Source of the DNA: Longimicrobium terrae
Lineage (GTDB): Bacteria > Gemmatimonadota > Gemmatimonadetes > Longimicrobiales > Longimicrobiaceae
Assembly: GCF_014202995.1 (NCBI RefSeq)
Contig: NZ_JACHIA010000022.1
Coordinates: 42,606 to 106,605, forward strand
Length of the DNA stretch: 64,000 nucleotides
Direction of reading: 5' to 3'
Position numbers and translations under genes: made by a program. The notes under the pieces were generated by a model, which searched no databases, was not told where the DNA came from, and saw nothing but the letters and a program-made list of their open reading frames with translations. Position 1 is the stretch's first letter; each line of letters starts with the position of its first letter. Of the stretch, positions 34,589 to 42,597 are shown in pieces.

Positions 34589-34780
34589 CTCCGACCGCGC
34601 AGCACCCTCCAGAACCAAGCTGAGTCGCCGTTCTCCCCTCTCCGTGCGGCTGTTTGCACGGGGAGGGGCCGGGGGAGGGGCCTCCCCGTCCGGCGATAAG
34701 CGAATCCTTCCGCTGCACGACCGAACCCGGAATCTCCGCTTTCCGAGTTGCGAACCTGCACGAACTTTCGCCGCAGCGTA

Positions 34781-36973
34781 TCAATTGCTCGCAGCTGTGG
34801 CGCGCCGCGGCGGGGCGAAGCTGACGCGGCGGCGCTCGCGCAGGCGGCCGTCGTCCAGCGCGCCCTCCACGATCTCGTATCCCATCAGCGCGAAGACGCG
34901 GCCGCGGAGGAAGATGGGACGCGCGTTGCCGTACCAGTCCACGCACGAGGCCACGCATCCATCATCCACCGCGCTCTTCTGATCCGCCACCAGTTCGCCC
35001 AGCGCGCGGAACTGGCGGTCGGCGTTGCGCAGGAATAGCACGCCGGCCGAACCCTCGGTCAGCTGCGAATACCCGGATTCGCCTTCACCGCGAAACGGCA
35101 GCCCCAGCATCCCGGAATCATCCCCGTCCGCTCGATAAAAGAAGCCGTGGCTGCGCGTCTCTCCCTCGGATGCGTTGCGGCGGACGAAGCGCTGCACGAC
35201 GGACGGGCGGATGCCCAACCGGATGCCGGTCAGGTACAGGTCCTCCTCGCTGGCGCCCGCGATCACCGCGTCGCGCCCCATCACCTCGATGCGCCCGATG
35301 GCGTGCGGCAGCGTGAGCCGCGTGCTCTGGCCGTCCGCGATCCGGACGACCTGCACCGACCCCGCGGCACTCCCCGCCGCGCCCCATCCGCCCCCGGTGC
35401 CGTAGAGCAGGTGACTGCCCACGAAGCGGTTCTGCAGCGGGCCATTGTCCTCCACCGGCGGGAGCGGGCGGTAGCGCGACGCGGCCACCTGCCGCGCGCC
35501 GGTCCCAAAGGAGGAAACCGGCACGCGCAGCAGCCGCAGCGCGGACGCGCCCCGCTGCGACCGCCACATCCCGTCGCCGCTGCCGTCGCTCGACACAACG
35601 ACGTTCAGCATGCCGTCCTGCTCCAGGAACGAGAACTGGTCCAGCGGGCTTCCGCGCACCGCCAGCGCGCGCGGCGCCGAGCCGTCCAGCGGCAGGCGGT
35701 AGAGCGCGCTTTCCGCGACCGGCCCCCACGAATGCGAGCCGCCGGCCCACACGTATACCGCCGTCGGAGAGACGTAGAAGACGCGCCCGGCCGACCCCAG
35801 CACCGCCGTGGACCGGCACTCCACCGGCTGCACGCCCAGCTCGCACGTGGTCACCGTGTGCAGCATCGCGCCGTCATCCGGCACGCGCGGGGCACGGTAG
35901 ATCCGCGTGGCGGAAAGCGTGCGGCGGTACTCGTCGTCGGTCACGTCCGCGTGCCAGCGGCGCATGGCCGGCATCCAGTCGCCCAGCGGCTCGCCGGCAT
36001 TCACGTACACGGGAGAGTAGACGACCAGCCGCGTTCCAATCAGCCGGCTCGCGTAGTTCTCGCTGGAGTAGTAGTCGCCCGAACGCAGGGAGTAGGTGTC
36101 ACGGTGGCGGATGCGCCCGTCCGCGCCGATGCGGAACACCCCCAGCTCCGTTCCCTCGTCCGTGTAGCCGATGACGACGATCTGGTCGCCGGAAATCAGC
36201 ATCTCGTCATACCAGCCGTCGCCGCCGCCGGGCCGGTACGCATCCACCGCGTCCACCGGGCGCAGGCTGTCGCCGCCGATGGCCAGGGTAAAGAGGCGGC
36301 CGCGGCGAAGCACCACGAGGTGGTTTCCGTGCACCTTTACGATGCCGCCCTCATCCACCCCGGCGTGCTGCGTGTTGGTGATGCCTTCCTCTTTCGCCGC
36401 ACCCGCGACCGCTCCGGTAACGACCACGCTCTCCAGCGCGAGGCCCTGCTCGCAGACACTGAACGAGACGCGGGCGGAGTCACCCGCGTTCATCTCCAGC
36501 AGCGTGGTCGTCACACTGTGTCCTATCGCGGCGGCCCGCAGGGCCAGCCGGCCGCCGCCCAGCGCCGTATCGGGAACCTGGAGGCGGAACTCCCCGTCCG
36601 TTCCCGTGGTTGCCCCCCAGAGGCGGGCCGGGACGGTAACTCTGGCGCCGGCCACGGCGTTCCCGGACTGGTCCCGCACGCTGCCGGTGATCACCGCCAG
36701 TCCATTGGGCGCCGCCACGGTTCCCCGTCCCACCTGCCGGGTTTCGCCGCAGGGGACGGGCGGGGGAGCGGGTGGCTGCGCGGCGAGCCACGCCGCGTGG
36801 GCGGCCGCGCGCGCCTTGCTGGCGGAATCCGCGACGATCTGCATGCGCCGCAGATAGGCCGTCAGATCCGTCTCGGAGCGAAAGGGCGTGAGGGTGGCGC
36901 CGCGGTCCTGCGCGGCGGCGGGAAGGGTGAGGCAGAGCGCGGCCAGCAGCGGTGCGAACCGGAGTGGTTTCAT
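34781..36973 (-). CDS. Exported beta-propeller protein
   Basis: 730 residues from the ATG at 36973, starting with a signal peptide (MKPLRFAPLLAALCLTLPAA). Residues about 94-190 look like a carboxypeptidase-regulatory-type beta-sandwich (VITGSVRDQSGNAVAGARVTV, GTDGEFRLQVPDTALGG). Residues about 215-720 match the secreted C-terminal beta-propeller family (Beta_propel): TNTQHAGVDEGGIVKVHGNHLVVLRRGRLF, ending FLRGRVFALMGYEIVEGALDDGRL. It would act in the periplasm or outside the cell. The fusion of the two domains is seen in the sequence; its function is unknown. Monocistronic. Confidence 0.85.
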   Translation of the reverse strand: MKPLRFAPLLAALCLTLPAAAQDRGATLTPFRSETDLTAYLRRMQIVADSASKARAAAHAAWLAAQPPAPPPVPCGETRQVGRGTVAAPNGLAVITGSVRDQSGNAVAGARVTVPARLWGATTGTDGEFRLQVPDTALGGGRLALRAAAIGHSVTTTLLEMNAGDSARVSFSVCEQGLALESVVVTGAVAGAAKEEGITNTQHAGVDEGGIVKVHGNHLVVLRRGRLFTLAIGGDSLRPVDAVDAYRPGGGDGWYDEMLISGDQIVVIGYTDEGTELGVFRIGADGRIRHRDTYSLRSGDYYSSENYASRLIGTRLVVYSPVYVNAGEPLGDWMPAMRRWHADVTDDEYRRTLSATRIYRAPRVPDDGAMLHTVTTCELGVQPVECRSTAVLGSAGRVFYVSPTAVYVWAGGSHSWGPVAESALYRLPLDGSAPRALAVRGSPLDQFSFLEQDGMLNVVVSSDGSGDGMWRSQRGASALRLLRVPVSSFGTGARQVAASRYRPLPPVEDNGPLQNRFVGSHLLYGTGGGWGAAGSAAGSVQVVRIADGQSTRLTLPHAIGRIEVMGRDAVIAGASEEDLYLTGIRLGIRPSVVQRFVRRNASEGETRSHGFFYRADGDDSGMLGLPFRGEGESGYSQLTEGSAGVLFLRNADRQFRALGELVADQKSAVDDGCVASCVDWYGNARPIFLRGRVFALMGYEIVEGALDDGRLRERRRVSFAPPRRATAASN

Positions 36974-37057
36974 GGCGGATCGGCGGGTCGGGGTGGCGGG
37001 ATGTTCCGGTTCAACGCGCGAGGCGGGGCCAATCCGGACAGCGGGCGGAAACAGCAA

Positions 37058-37155
37058 TCTCACACAGAGACGCAGAGACACAGAGAAAGGAAATGGAGAA
37101 CCGGAATGCGTCTCCCGTCTTTTCTCCTCTGCGGCTCTGCTGCTCTGCGTGAGGA
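37058..37155. repeat. Composite inverted repeat of the GCAGAGCCGCAGAGG family, copy 2
   Basis: Left arm TCTCACACAGAGACGCAGAG, right arm CTCTGCGGCTCTGCTGCTCT then GCGTGAGG. Same arm sequences and layout as 6801-6924 but without the strong inner hairpin. It lies in the gap between the propeller gene and the FAD dehydrogenase. Confidence 0.8.
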
Positions 37156-37163
37156 TTTTCTTC

Positions 37164-38819
37164 TCAGGCGACCGCGGCGGCGGCGGCGCGCCCGGCGGTG
37201 CGCCCGCTGAAGATGCAGCCGCCCAGAAAGGTGCCTTCCAGCGCGCGGTAGCCGTGCATCCCCCCGCCGCCGAATCCCGCCACCTCGCCCGCCGCGTACA
37301 GCCCCGGAACCGGCTGCCCTTCCGCGGACAGAACGCGCGCGGACAGGTCCGTTTCCAGCCCGCCGAGCGTCTTTCGCGTGAGGATGTTGAGCCGTACGGC
37401 GATCAGCGGGCCCGCGGCGGGGTCCAGCAGCCGGTGCGGCTTGGCGACGCGGACCAGACGGTCGCCCAGGTAGTTGCGCGCACCGCGGATGGCCGTGATC
37501 TGCGCGTCCTTGGCGAACGGGTTGGTCAGCTGCGCGTCGCGCGCCGCCATCTCCCGCTCCAGCGCCGCCGCGTCGATCAGCGGCTGCGGCGTGAGCGCGT
37601 TCATCCCGCGCACCAGATCCGCCACCGTGCGCTCCACCACGAAGTCCACGCCCTTCTGCTTGAACGCCTCCACCGGCGGCGGCGCGCCGGGCAGCACGCG
37701 CCCCAGCGTCATGCGGATGCTGCGGCCGGTGAGGTCGGGGTTCTGCTCGCTTCCGGACAGCGCGAATTCCTTTTCGATGATCCGCTGCGTCAGCACGAAC
37801 CAGGTGTAGTCGTAGCCCGTCTTTACGATGTGCTCCAGCGTGCCCAGCGTATCGAACCCGGGAAAGAGCGGCACCGGCAGGCGGCGTCCCGTGGCGTCGA
37901 TCCACAGCGATGACGGGCCGGGAAGGATGCGGATGCCGTGCATGGGCCAGATGGGATCCCAGTTCTGAATCCCCTCCGTGTAGTGCCACATGCGGTCGCG
38001 GTTCACAATGCGTCCGCCGGCGGATTCGGTGATGGCCAGCATGCGCCCGTCCACGTGCGCCGGCACGCCGCTCAGCATCCGCGCGGGCGGCGTGCCCATC
38101 CGCGGCGGCCAGTTCTTTCGAACCAGCTCGTGATTGCCGCCGATGCCGCCGGAGGTGACGATCACCGACTGCGCACGGAGTTCGAAGGATCCCACCTCCG
38201 TCCGCGAACTGGGCGCGCCGCGGGGGGCGCTGCTGGGCTCCAGCACCTGCCCGTGCACCCCGTCCACCACGCCGCCCGTCATCGACAGGCCATCCACGCG
38301 ATGGCGGAAGCGGAACGTCAGCCGGCCATCCTTTGCCGCCTGCCGCGCGCGCTGGATGAACGGCTCCACCACGGCCGGCCCCGTGCCCCAGGTGACGTGA
38401 AAGCGCGGCACCGAGTTGCCGTGGCCGATGGCGCCGTATCCGCCGCGCTCCGCCCAGCCGACGACGGGAAAGAAGCGGATGCCTCTCTCATTCAGCCACG
38501 AACGCTTCTCTCCCGCGGCGAAGTCCACGTACGCCTCGGCCCAGCGGCGCGGCCACGCATCTTCCTCGCGGTCAAAGCCCGCCGTCCCCATCCAGTCACG
38601 CAGGGCCAGCTCGCGCGAGTCACGGATGCGCATCCGCCGCTGCTCCGGCGAATCGACCAGAAACAATCCGCCGAACGACCAGAACGCCTGCCCGCCCAGG
38701 TTGGCTTCCGGCTCCTGATCCACCACGATCACCCGCTTGCCGGCCCCGGTGATTTCGGCCGCGGCCACGAGCCCGGCCAGGCCGGCGCCTACGATGATGA
38801 CGTCCGCGTCGTGAGTCAT
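37164..38819 (-). CDS. FAD-dependent dehydrogenase (fumarate reductase/3-ketosteroid dehydrogenase superfamily)
   Basis: 551 residues from the ATG at 38819. N-terminal FAD site DVIIVGAGLAGLVAAAEITG and VIVVDQEPEANLGGQAFWSFGG, C-terminal LYAAGEVAGFGGGGMHGYRA and LGGCIFSGRTAG. The length and layout fit the FAD-binding dehydrogenase group of putative flavoprotein oxidoreductases; the substrate is unknown. There is no signal peptide or Tat motif, so it is cytoplasmic. It is divergent from the marR gene and may be controlled by it. Confidence 0.88.
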   Translation of the reverse strand: MTHDADVIIVGAGLAGLVAAAEITGAGKRVIVVDQEPEANLGGQAFWSFGGLFLVDSPEQRRMRIRDSRELALRDWMGTAGFDREEDAWPRRWAEAYVDFAAGEKRSWLNERGIRFFPVVGWAERGGYGAIGHGNSVPRFHVTWGTGPAVVEPFIQRARQAAKDGRLTFRFRHRVDGLSMTGGVVDGVHGQVLEPSSAPRGAPSSRTEVGSFELRAQSVIVTSGGIGGNHELVRKNWPPRMGTPPARMLSGVPAHVDGRMLAITESAGGRIVNRDRMWHYTEGIQNWDPIWPMHGIRILPGPSSLWIDATGRRLPVPLFPGFDTLGTLEHIVKTGYDYTWFVLTQRIIEKEFALSGSEQNPDLTGRSIRMTLGRVLPGAPPPVEAFKQKGVDFVVERTVADLVRGMNALTPQPLIDAAALEREMAARDAQLTNPFAKDAQITAIRGARNYLGDRLVRVAKPHRLLDPAAGPLIAVRLNILTRKTLGGLETDLSARVLSAEGQPVPGLYAAGEVAGFGGGGMHGYRALEGTFLGGCIFSGRTAGRAAAAAVA

Positions 38820-39045
38820 GAAATGCGGTGGATGGCGGGAGTGGATGGGCGGATGTGTTTCGCGGGACCATGCGCGTCCCCAATACTGCATCGGAGAGGG
38901 GACGGAGTGCAATCCGCCGCGCCCGGATCTCCGCCCCGACCCGCGCCGGTCCCCGGATTGCAGGGGCGGCGGTCAGCCGTGACGGAAAAGGCTCCGGCTT
39001 CGTCTCGCCGGTCCAGGCACGCCGTCACCCCCTGTTCGTGAGCTC

Positions 39046-39543
39046 ATGCCGCACACTCTGGACAACGAATCCGATTCCGCGCACCGCGGCCGCACCGCCG
39101 CCCTCGCCGACCGGCTCAAGGAATTTCAATGCGTGGTCACGCGTACGCCCATGCGCTACGCCATTCAGGCGCTGCACGCGCGGGAGTTTTCGCTCGCGCA
39201 GGTCAGCACGCTGCTGGCGCTTCGGGAGCGCGGCGCATGGTCCATCGGCGACATGGCGCAGGAGATCGGGCTGAGCCTTGCCGCAACCAGCCAGATGGTG
39301 GAGCGGCTGGTACGCGAAGGGCTCGTTCATCGCGAAGAAGACCCCGACGACCGGCGCCGCAAGCACCTGGCGCTCTCGATGCAGGGCGCCGAACTGCTGG
39401 AAAGCATTGACCGGGCGTACTTTCAGGCGATGGAAAGCGCATTCCGGCAGGTGCCGCCGGAACTGGTGGACCGGCTGGAAGAGGCACTCGGCGGCGTGAT
39501 CCGCCACTTTGCCCCTGACGGACCGCCACAGATGGGGTGCTGA
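39046..39543 (+). CDS. MarR-family transcriptional regulator
   Basis: 165 residues. Winged helix typical of MarR: VSTLLALRERGAWSIGDMAQ, LSLAATSQMVERLVREGLVH and the wing EEDPDDRRRKHLALSMQGAELL. It is the first gene before a tripartite efflux operon and divergent from the FAD dehydrogenase; MarR proteins usually repress such operons and release on binding small aromatic ligands. A palindrome at 39569-39590, just downstream of its own gene, is a candidate operator. Confidence 0.92.
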   Translation: MPHTLDNESDSAHRGRTAALADRLKEFQCVVTRTPMRYAIQALHAREFSLAQVSTLLALRERGAWSIGDMAQEIGLSLAATSQMVERLVREGLVHREEDPDDRRRKHLALSMQGAELLESIDRAYFQAMESAFRQVPPELVDRLEEALGGVIRHFAPDGPPQMGC

Positions 39544-39568
39544 GCCGCGGTGGCGTAGCTCCGGCACA

Positions 39569-39590
39569 ATACTTCCAAGGATGAAAGTAT
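39569..39590. promoter_or_regulatory. Candidate MarR operator ATACTT-N10-AAGTAT
   Basis: A-T-rich inverted repeat standing out in GC-rich DNA between marR and the tolC-like gene. Size and symmetry suit a MarR dimer. The 226-base gap between the two genes suits a separate promoter for the pump. Confidence 0.4.
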
Positions 39591-39769
39591 CGGGTCTGTT
39601 CAAGGCCTGATCTTTTCCGCGTCCCGCTCCATCGCGGCGCGCCGTTCCGCCCCGCGGTCCCGGGTGGAAGGCGCGCTCCGGCCGTTGATCCACCGGTGCC
39701 GGCGGGTGGAGCGGAGTGACAAGCGCGGGCCTGTTCCGGGTGCCGAGACATCCGCAAGGAAGCCGATTG

Positions 39770-41467
39770 ATGCCGTACACGTTCTGGAAACGGCGCGCCC
39801 TGCCGCTGGTGCTGGGGGCCGTATGCACGCTTTCCGTTCCGCTCGCCGCGCAGACCGGCGAGCCGCGACCCCTTTCCCTTCGCGACGCGCTGGCCCGCGC
39901 CGCCGCCAGCAGCGAGGCCGTGGCCGTCGCGCGCGGCGGCATCACGGGCGCGCGCGGCCAGCGCATTACCGCGCGGGCGCAGCGGCTGCCGCAGATCAAC
40001 AGCAACTTCAGCTACACGCGCACGCTCATCAGCCAGTTCCAGAGCGCGGCGGGCGGCGGGGCGGGGAGCGACACCACCGCGGCGCCGCCGCCGGAGTGCG
40101 CCACCCCCTTCATGCCCGACAGCACGCTCCCGCTGGAAACGCGCATCGCGCGGCTGGAGCAGGCGCTGCTCTGCCCGGCGGCGGGGCTGGGCGGGCTGGG
40201 CGGATTCGACATCAGCCGCGCCGGGTTCGGCAGCACCAACGCGTACCAGGTGGGCTTTTCCCTCAACCAGCCCATCTACACCGGCGGGCGCATCGGCGCG
40301 CAGAACCGCATCGCGGACGCGTCGCTCGCCACGGCGGAGCTGGAAGTGACGGCGCAGAGCGCGCAGGTCGTCGTCGACGTGGCGCAGAGCTACTACGACG
40401 CCCTGCTGAGCGCGCGGCTGCTGCAGATCGCCGAATCGTCCCTCGCCCAGGCGGAGCAGACGCTGCGGCTGAGCGAGCTGGGATTTCAGGTGGGCGACAA
40501 GGCGGAGTACGACGTGCTGCGCGCCCGCGTGGCCCGCAACAACCAGCGCAACGGCGTGGTGCAGGCGCGCAGCAACCGCGACATCGCCTTCTTTCGATTG
40601 AAGCAGCTGCTGGATCTGCCGCTGGACGAGACGGTCGTCCTCACCACCCCGCTCAACGACGAAATCGCCGCGACGGGGGTGACGGAGTACATCGAGCCCG
40701 GCGCGGCGGACACGACGGCGTCGGCGCGCGTGCCGGTGCGGCAGGCGGAGCAGGCCATGCGCATCCAGGAAGGGCAGGTGGCCATCGCCCGCTCGCAGGC
40801 GCGCCCAAACGTGAGCGTCGTCAGCAACTACGGCCTCACCGGCTATCCGCAGGGCCTGATCCCCACGCGCAGCGACTTCGCGGACAACCTCACGGTGGGG
40901 CTGCAGGTGGCGCTGCCGATCTTTGACGGCGGGCGCATCCGCGGCGGCGTGGTGCAGGCGCAGGGCAGCCTGGAGCAGGCGCGGGCGCGGCTGGCGCAGA
41001 CGCGCGAGGGCGCGGTGCTGGACGCGCGCAGCCGGCAGGAAGCGGTGGAAACGGCGCGCGCCACCCTGGCCTCCAGCGAGGGCTCGGTGGAAGAAGCGCA
41101 GCGGGCCTACGAGATCGCGCAGATCCGCTACCAGCAGGGGATCGCGACGCTGATCGAGGTGAACGACGCGCGGCTGGCGCTGAGCCAGTCGCAGGCGGAC
41201 CGCGCGCAGGCCACACGCAACCTGCTGGTGGCCGAGGTGCAGTACCGGCTGGTGCGCGACCTTCCGCTGGGCTCCGGGGCGGGGACGGCGGCGCCGCGCG
41301 CCACCGGGACCACGACGGGGGCCGCGGGCGCGGCGGGAACGTCCTCGGGGTTCGGGACGGGAGCGGGAGCGTCGGGCGCGTCGTTCGGCGGGGCGGGTGC
41401 GAGCGCCGGAGCGGCCGGCGGCGCGGGTCAGGCGGGGATCAATCCTGGAGCGGGGGGCGGGCGATGA
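39770..41467 (+). CDS. TolC-family outer-membrane efflux protein
   Basis: 565 residues from the ATG at 39770 (AAGGAAG upstream; a GTG at 39716 would add 18). Signal peptide with LPLVLGAVCTLSVPLAAQ. Two OEP repeats: LSLRDALARAAASSEAVAVARGG, and ALPIFDGGRIRGGVVQAQ and YEIAQIRYQQGIATLIEVNDARL in the second half. It forms the outer-membrane channel of the pump. The last 75 residues are a Gly/Ala/Ser/Thr-rich low-complexity tail, unusual for TolC. It overlaps the adaptor gene by 4 bases. Confidence 0.93.
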   Translation: MPYTFWKRRALPLVLGAVCTLSVPLAAQTGEPRPLSLRDALARAAASSEAVAVARGGITGARGQRITARAQRLPQINSNFSYTRTLISQFQSAAGGGAGSDTTAAPPPECATPFMPDSTLPLETRIARLEQALLCPAAGLGGLGGFDISRAGFGSTNAYQVGFSLNQPIYTGGRIGAQNRIADASLATAELEVTAQSAQVVVDVAQSYYDALLSARLLQIAESSLAQAEQTLRLSELGFQVGDKAEYDVLRARVARNNQRNGVVQARSNRDIAFFRLKQLLDLPLDETVVLTTPLNDEIAATGVTEYIEPGAADTTASARVPVRQAEQAMRIQEGQVAIARSQARPNVSVVSNYGLTGYPQGLIPTRSDFADNLTVGLQVALPIFDGGRIRGGVVQAQGSLEQARARLAQTREGAVLDARSRQEAVETARATLASSEGSVEEAQRAYEIAQIRYQQGIATLIEVNDARLALSQSQADRAQATRNLLVAEVQYRLVRDLPLGSGAGTAAPRATGTTTGAAGAAGTSSGFGTGAGASGASFGGAGASAGAAGGAGQAGINPGAGGGR

Positions 41468-42591
41468 GCGGGGATCGGGCAGGTGCGGGGCCGCGGGGCT
41501 GGATTGTGGCCGCGGCGCTGGTGACGGCGGCGGCGTGCGGCGGCAAGGAAAAGACCGCGCCGGACCCCGCTGCGCAGGGCGCGGTGCTGGAGCAGGCGGA
41601 CGTTGCCACGGCCGAGATGGGGCAGATCAGCGCCGGGCCCGCGGTCTCCGGATCGCTGCAGGCCGCCACGGAAGCCGTGCTCCGCGCCGAACTGGCGGGC
41701 ACCATCGCCAGCGCGGCGGCGGAGGAAGGCGAACGCGTCCGCGCGGGAACGCTGCTGGCGCGCATCGCCGACCCGCGCCTTTCGGAGCAGACCCGGTCCG
41801 CGGAGTCCGCCGTGCGCTCGGCGGAGATCGCCGCCAACAACGCGCGGCGCGACGTGGACCGCTACGAGACGCTGGTATCCGCCGGGGCCAGCCCCCGGCG
41901 CGATCTGGAGAGCGCGCGGACATCCCTGGCCTCCGCGCAGGCGCAGCTCGCCAACGCCCGCTCGCAGCAGGCGGACGTCCGCGCGACCGTGGGCGACGCG
42001 ACGGTGGAGTCGCCTATCACGGGCATCGTAAGCTCGCGCTCGGTGAGCGACGGCGACGTGGTGCAGGTGGGAACGGAGCTGTACCGCGTGGTCGATCCGT
42101 CCACCATGCGGCTGGAGGCGTCGGTGCCGTCGGAGCAGCTGTACAGCATCCGCGTCGGCGCGCAGGTCGTCTTTCAGGTGCGCGGCTATCCGGGGCGCAC
42201 CTTCACGGGCAAGGTGGAGCGCATCAACCCCACCGCCGACCCGGCGACGCGGCAGGTGACCATCCACGTCTCCCTGCCCAACCCGGGCAACGCGCTCGTC
42301 GCCGGGCTGTTCGCCGAGGGGCGGGTGACGGCGGAGGCGCGGCAGGGGATTCTGGTTCCCGCCGACGCGGTGGCCACGGAAGAGGGAAAGAGCCACGTCA
42401 TGCGGCTGCGCGGCGGCGTGGTGGAGCAGGTGCCCGTGCAGGTGGGCATTCAGGATGAGGAAACGCGCCGCGTGGAGATCGTCTCCGGGCTGGCGGCCGG
42501 CGACCAGGTGCTCGTGGGACCCGCACGCGAGACGGCGCCGGGCACCAAGGTGCGCGTGGGGACGGCCGTCGCCGCCCCCGCACGAAAGTAG
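41464..42591 (+). CDS. RND efflux periplasmic adaptor (HlyD/AcrA family)
   Basis: 375 residues, ATGA overlap with the TolC gene. N-terminal signal VAAALVTAAACGG with a lipobox-like AAAC, so probably a lipoprotein of the inner membrane. Lipoyl half-motifs (AELAGTIASAAAEEGERVRAG, SPITGIVSSRSVSDGDVV) bracket a coiled-coil hairpin (SAVRSAEIAANNARRDVDRYE). A beta-barrel and membrane-proximal domain follow. Links the RND pump to TolC. Confidence 0.95.
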   Translation: MSGDRAGAGPRGWIVAAALVTAAACGGKEKTAPDPAAQGAVLEQADVATAEMGQISAGPAVSGSLQAATEAVLRAELAGTIASAAAEEGERVRAGTLLARIADPRLSEQTRSAESAVRSAEIAANNARRDVDRYETLVSAGASPRRDLESARTSLASAQAQLANARSQQADVRATVGDATVESPITGIVSSRSVSDGDVVQVGTELYRVVDPSTMRLEASVPSEQLYSIRVGAQVVFQVRGYPGRTFTGKVERINPTADPATRQVTIHVSLPNPGNALVAGLFAEGRVTAEARQGILVPADAVATEEGKSHVMRLRGGVVEQVPVQVGIQDEETRRVEIVSGLAAGDQVLVGPARETAPGTKVRVGTAVAAPARK

Positions 42592-42597
42592 ACGGCG

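Larger units (their letters stand above)
34310..34780. other. 471-base gap with three repeat elements
   Basis: Holds an AGCCCCGA...GGCGGATTCAT type element (34420-34493), the CTCCCGCGGAGCGGGGGAG element (34538-34588) and a related GGGGAGGGGCC stretch (34633-34685). I see no gene. Confidence 0.7.
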
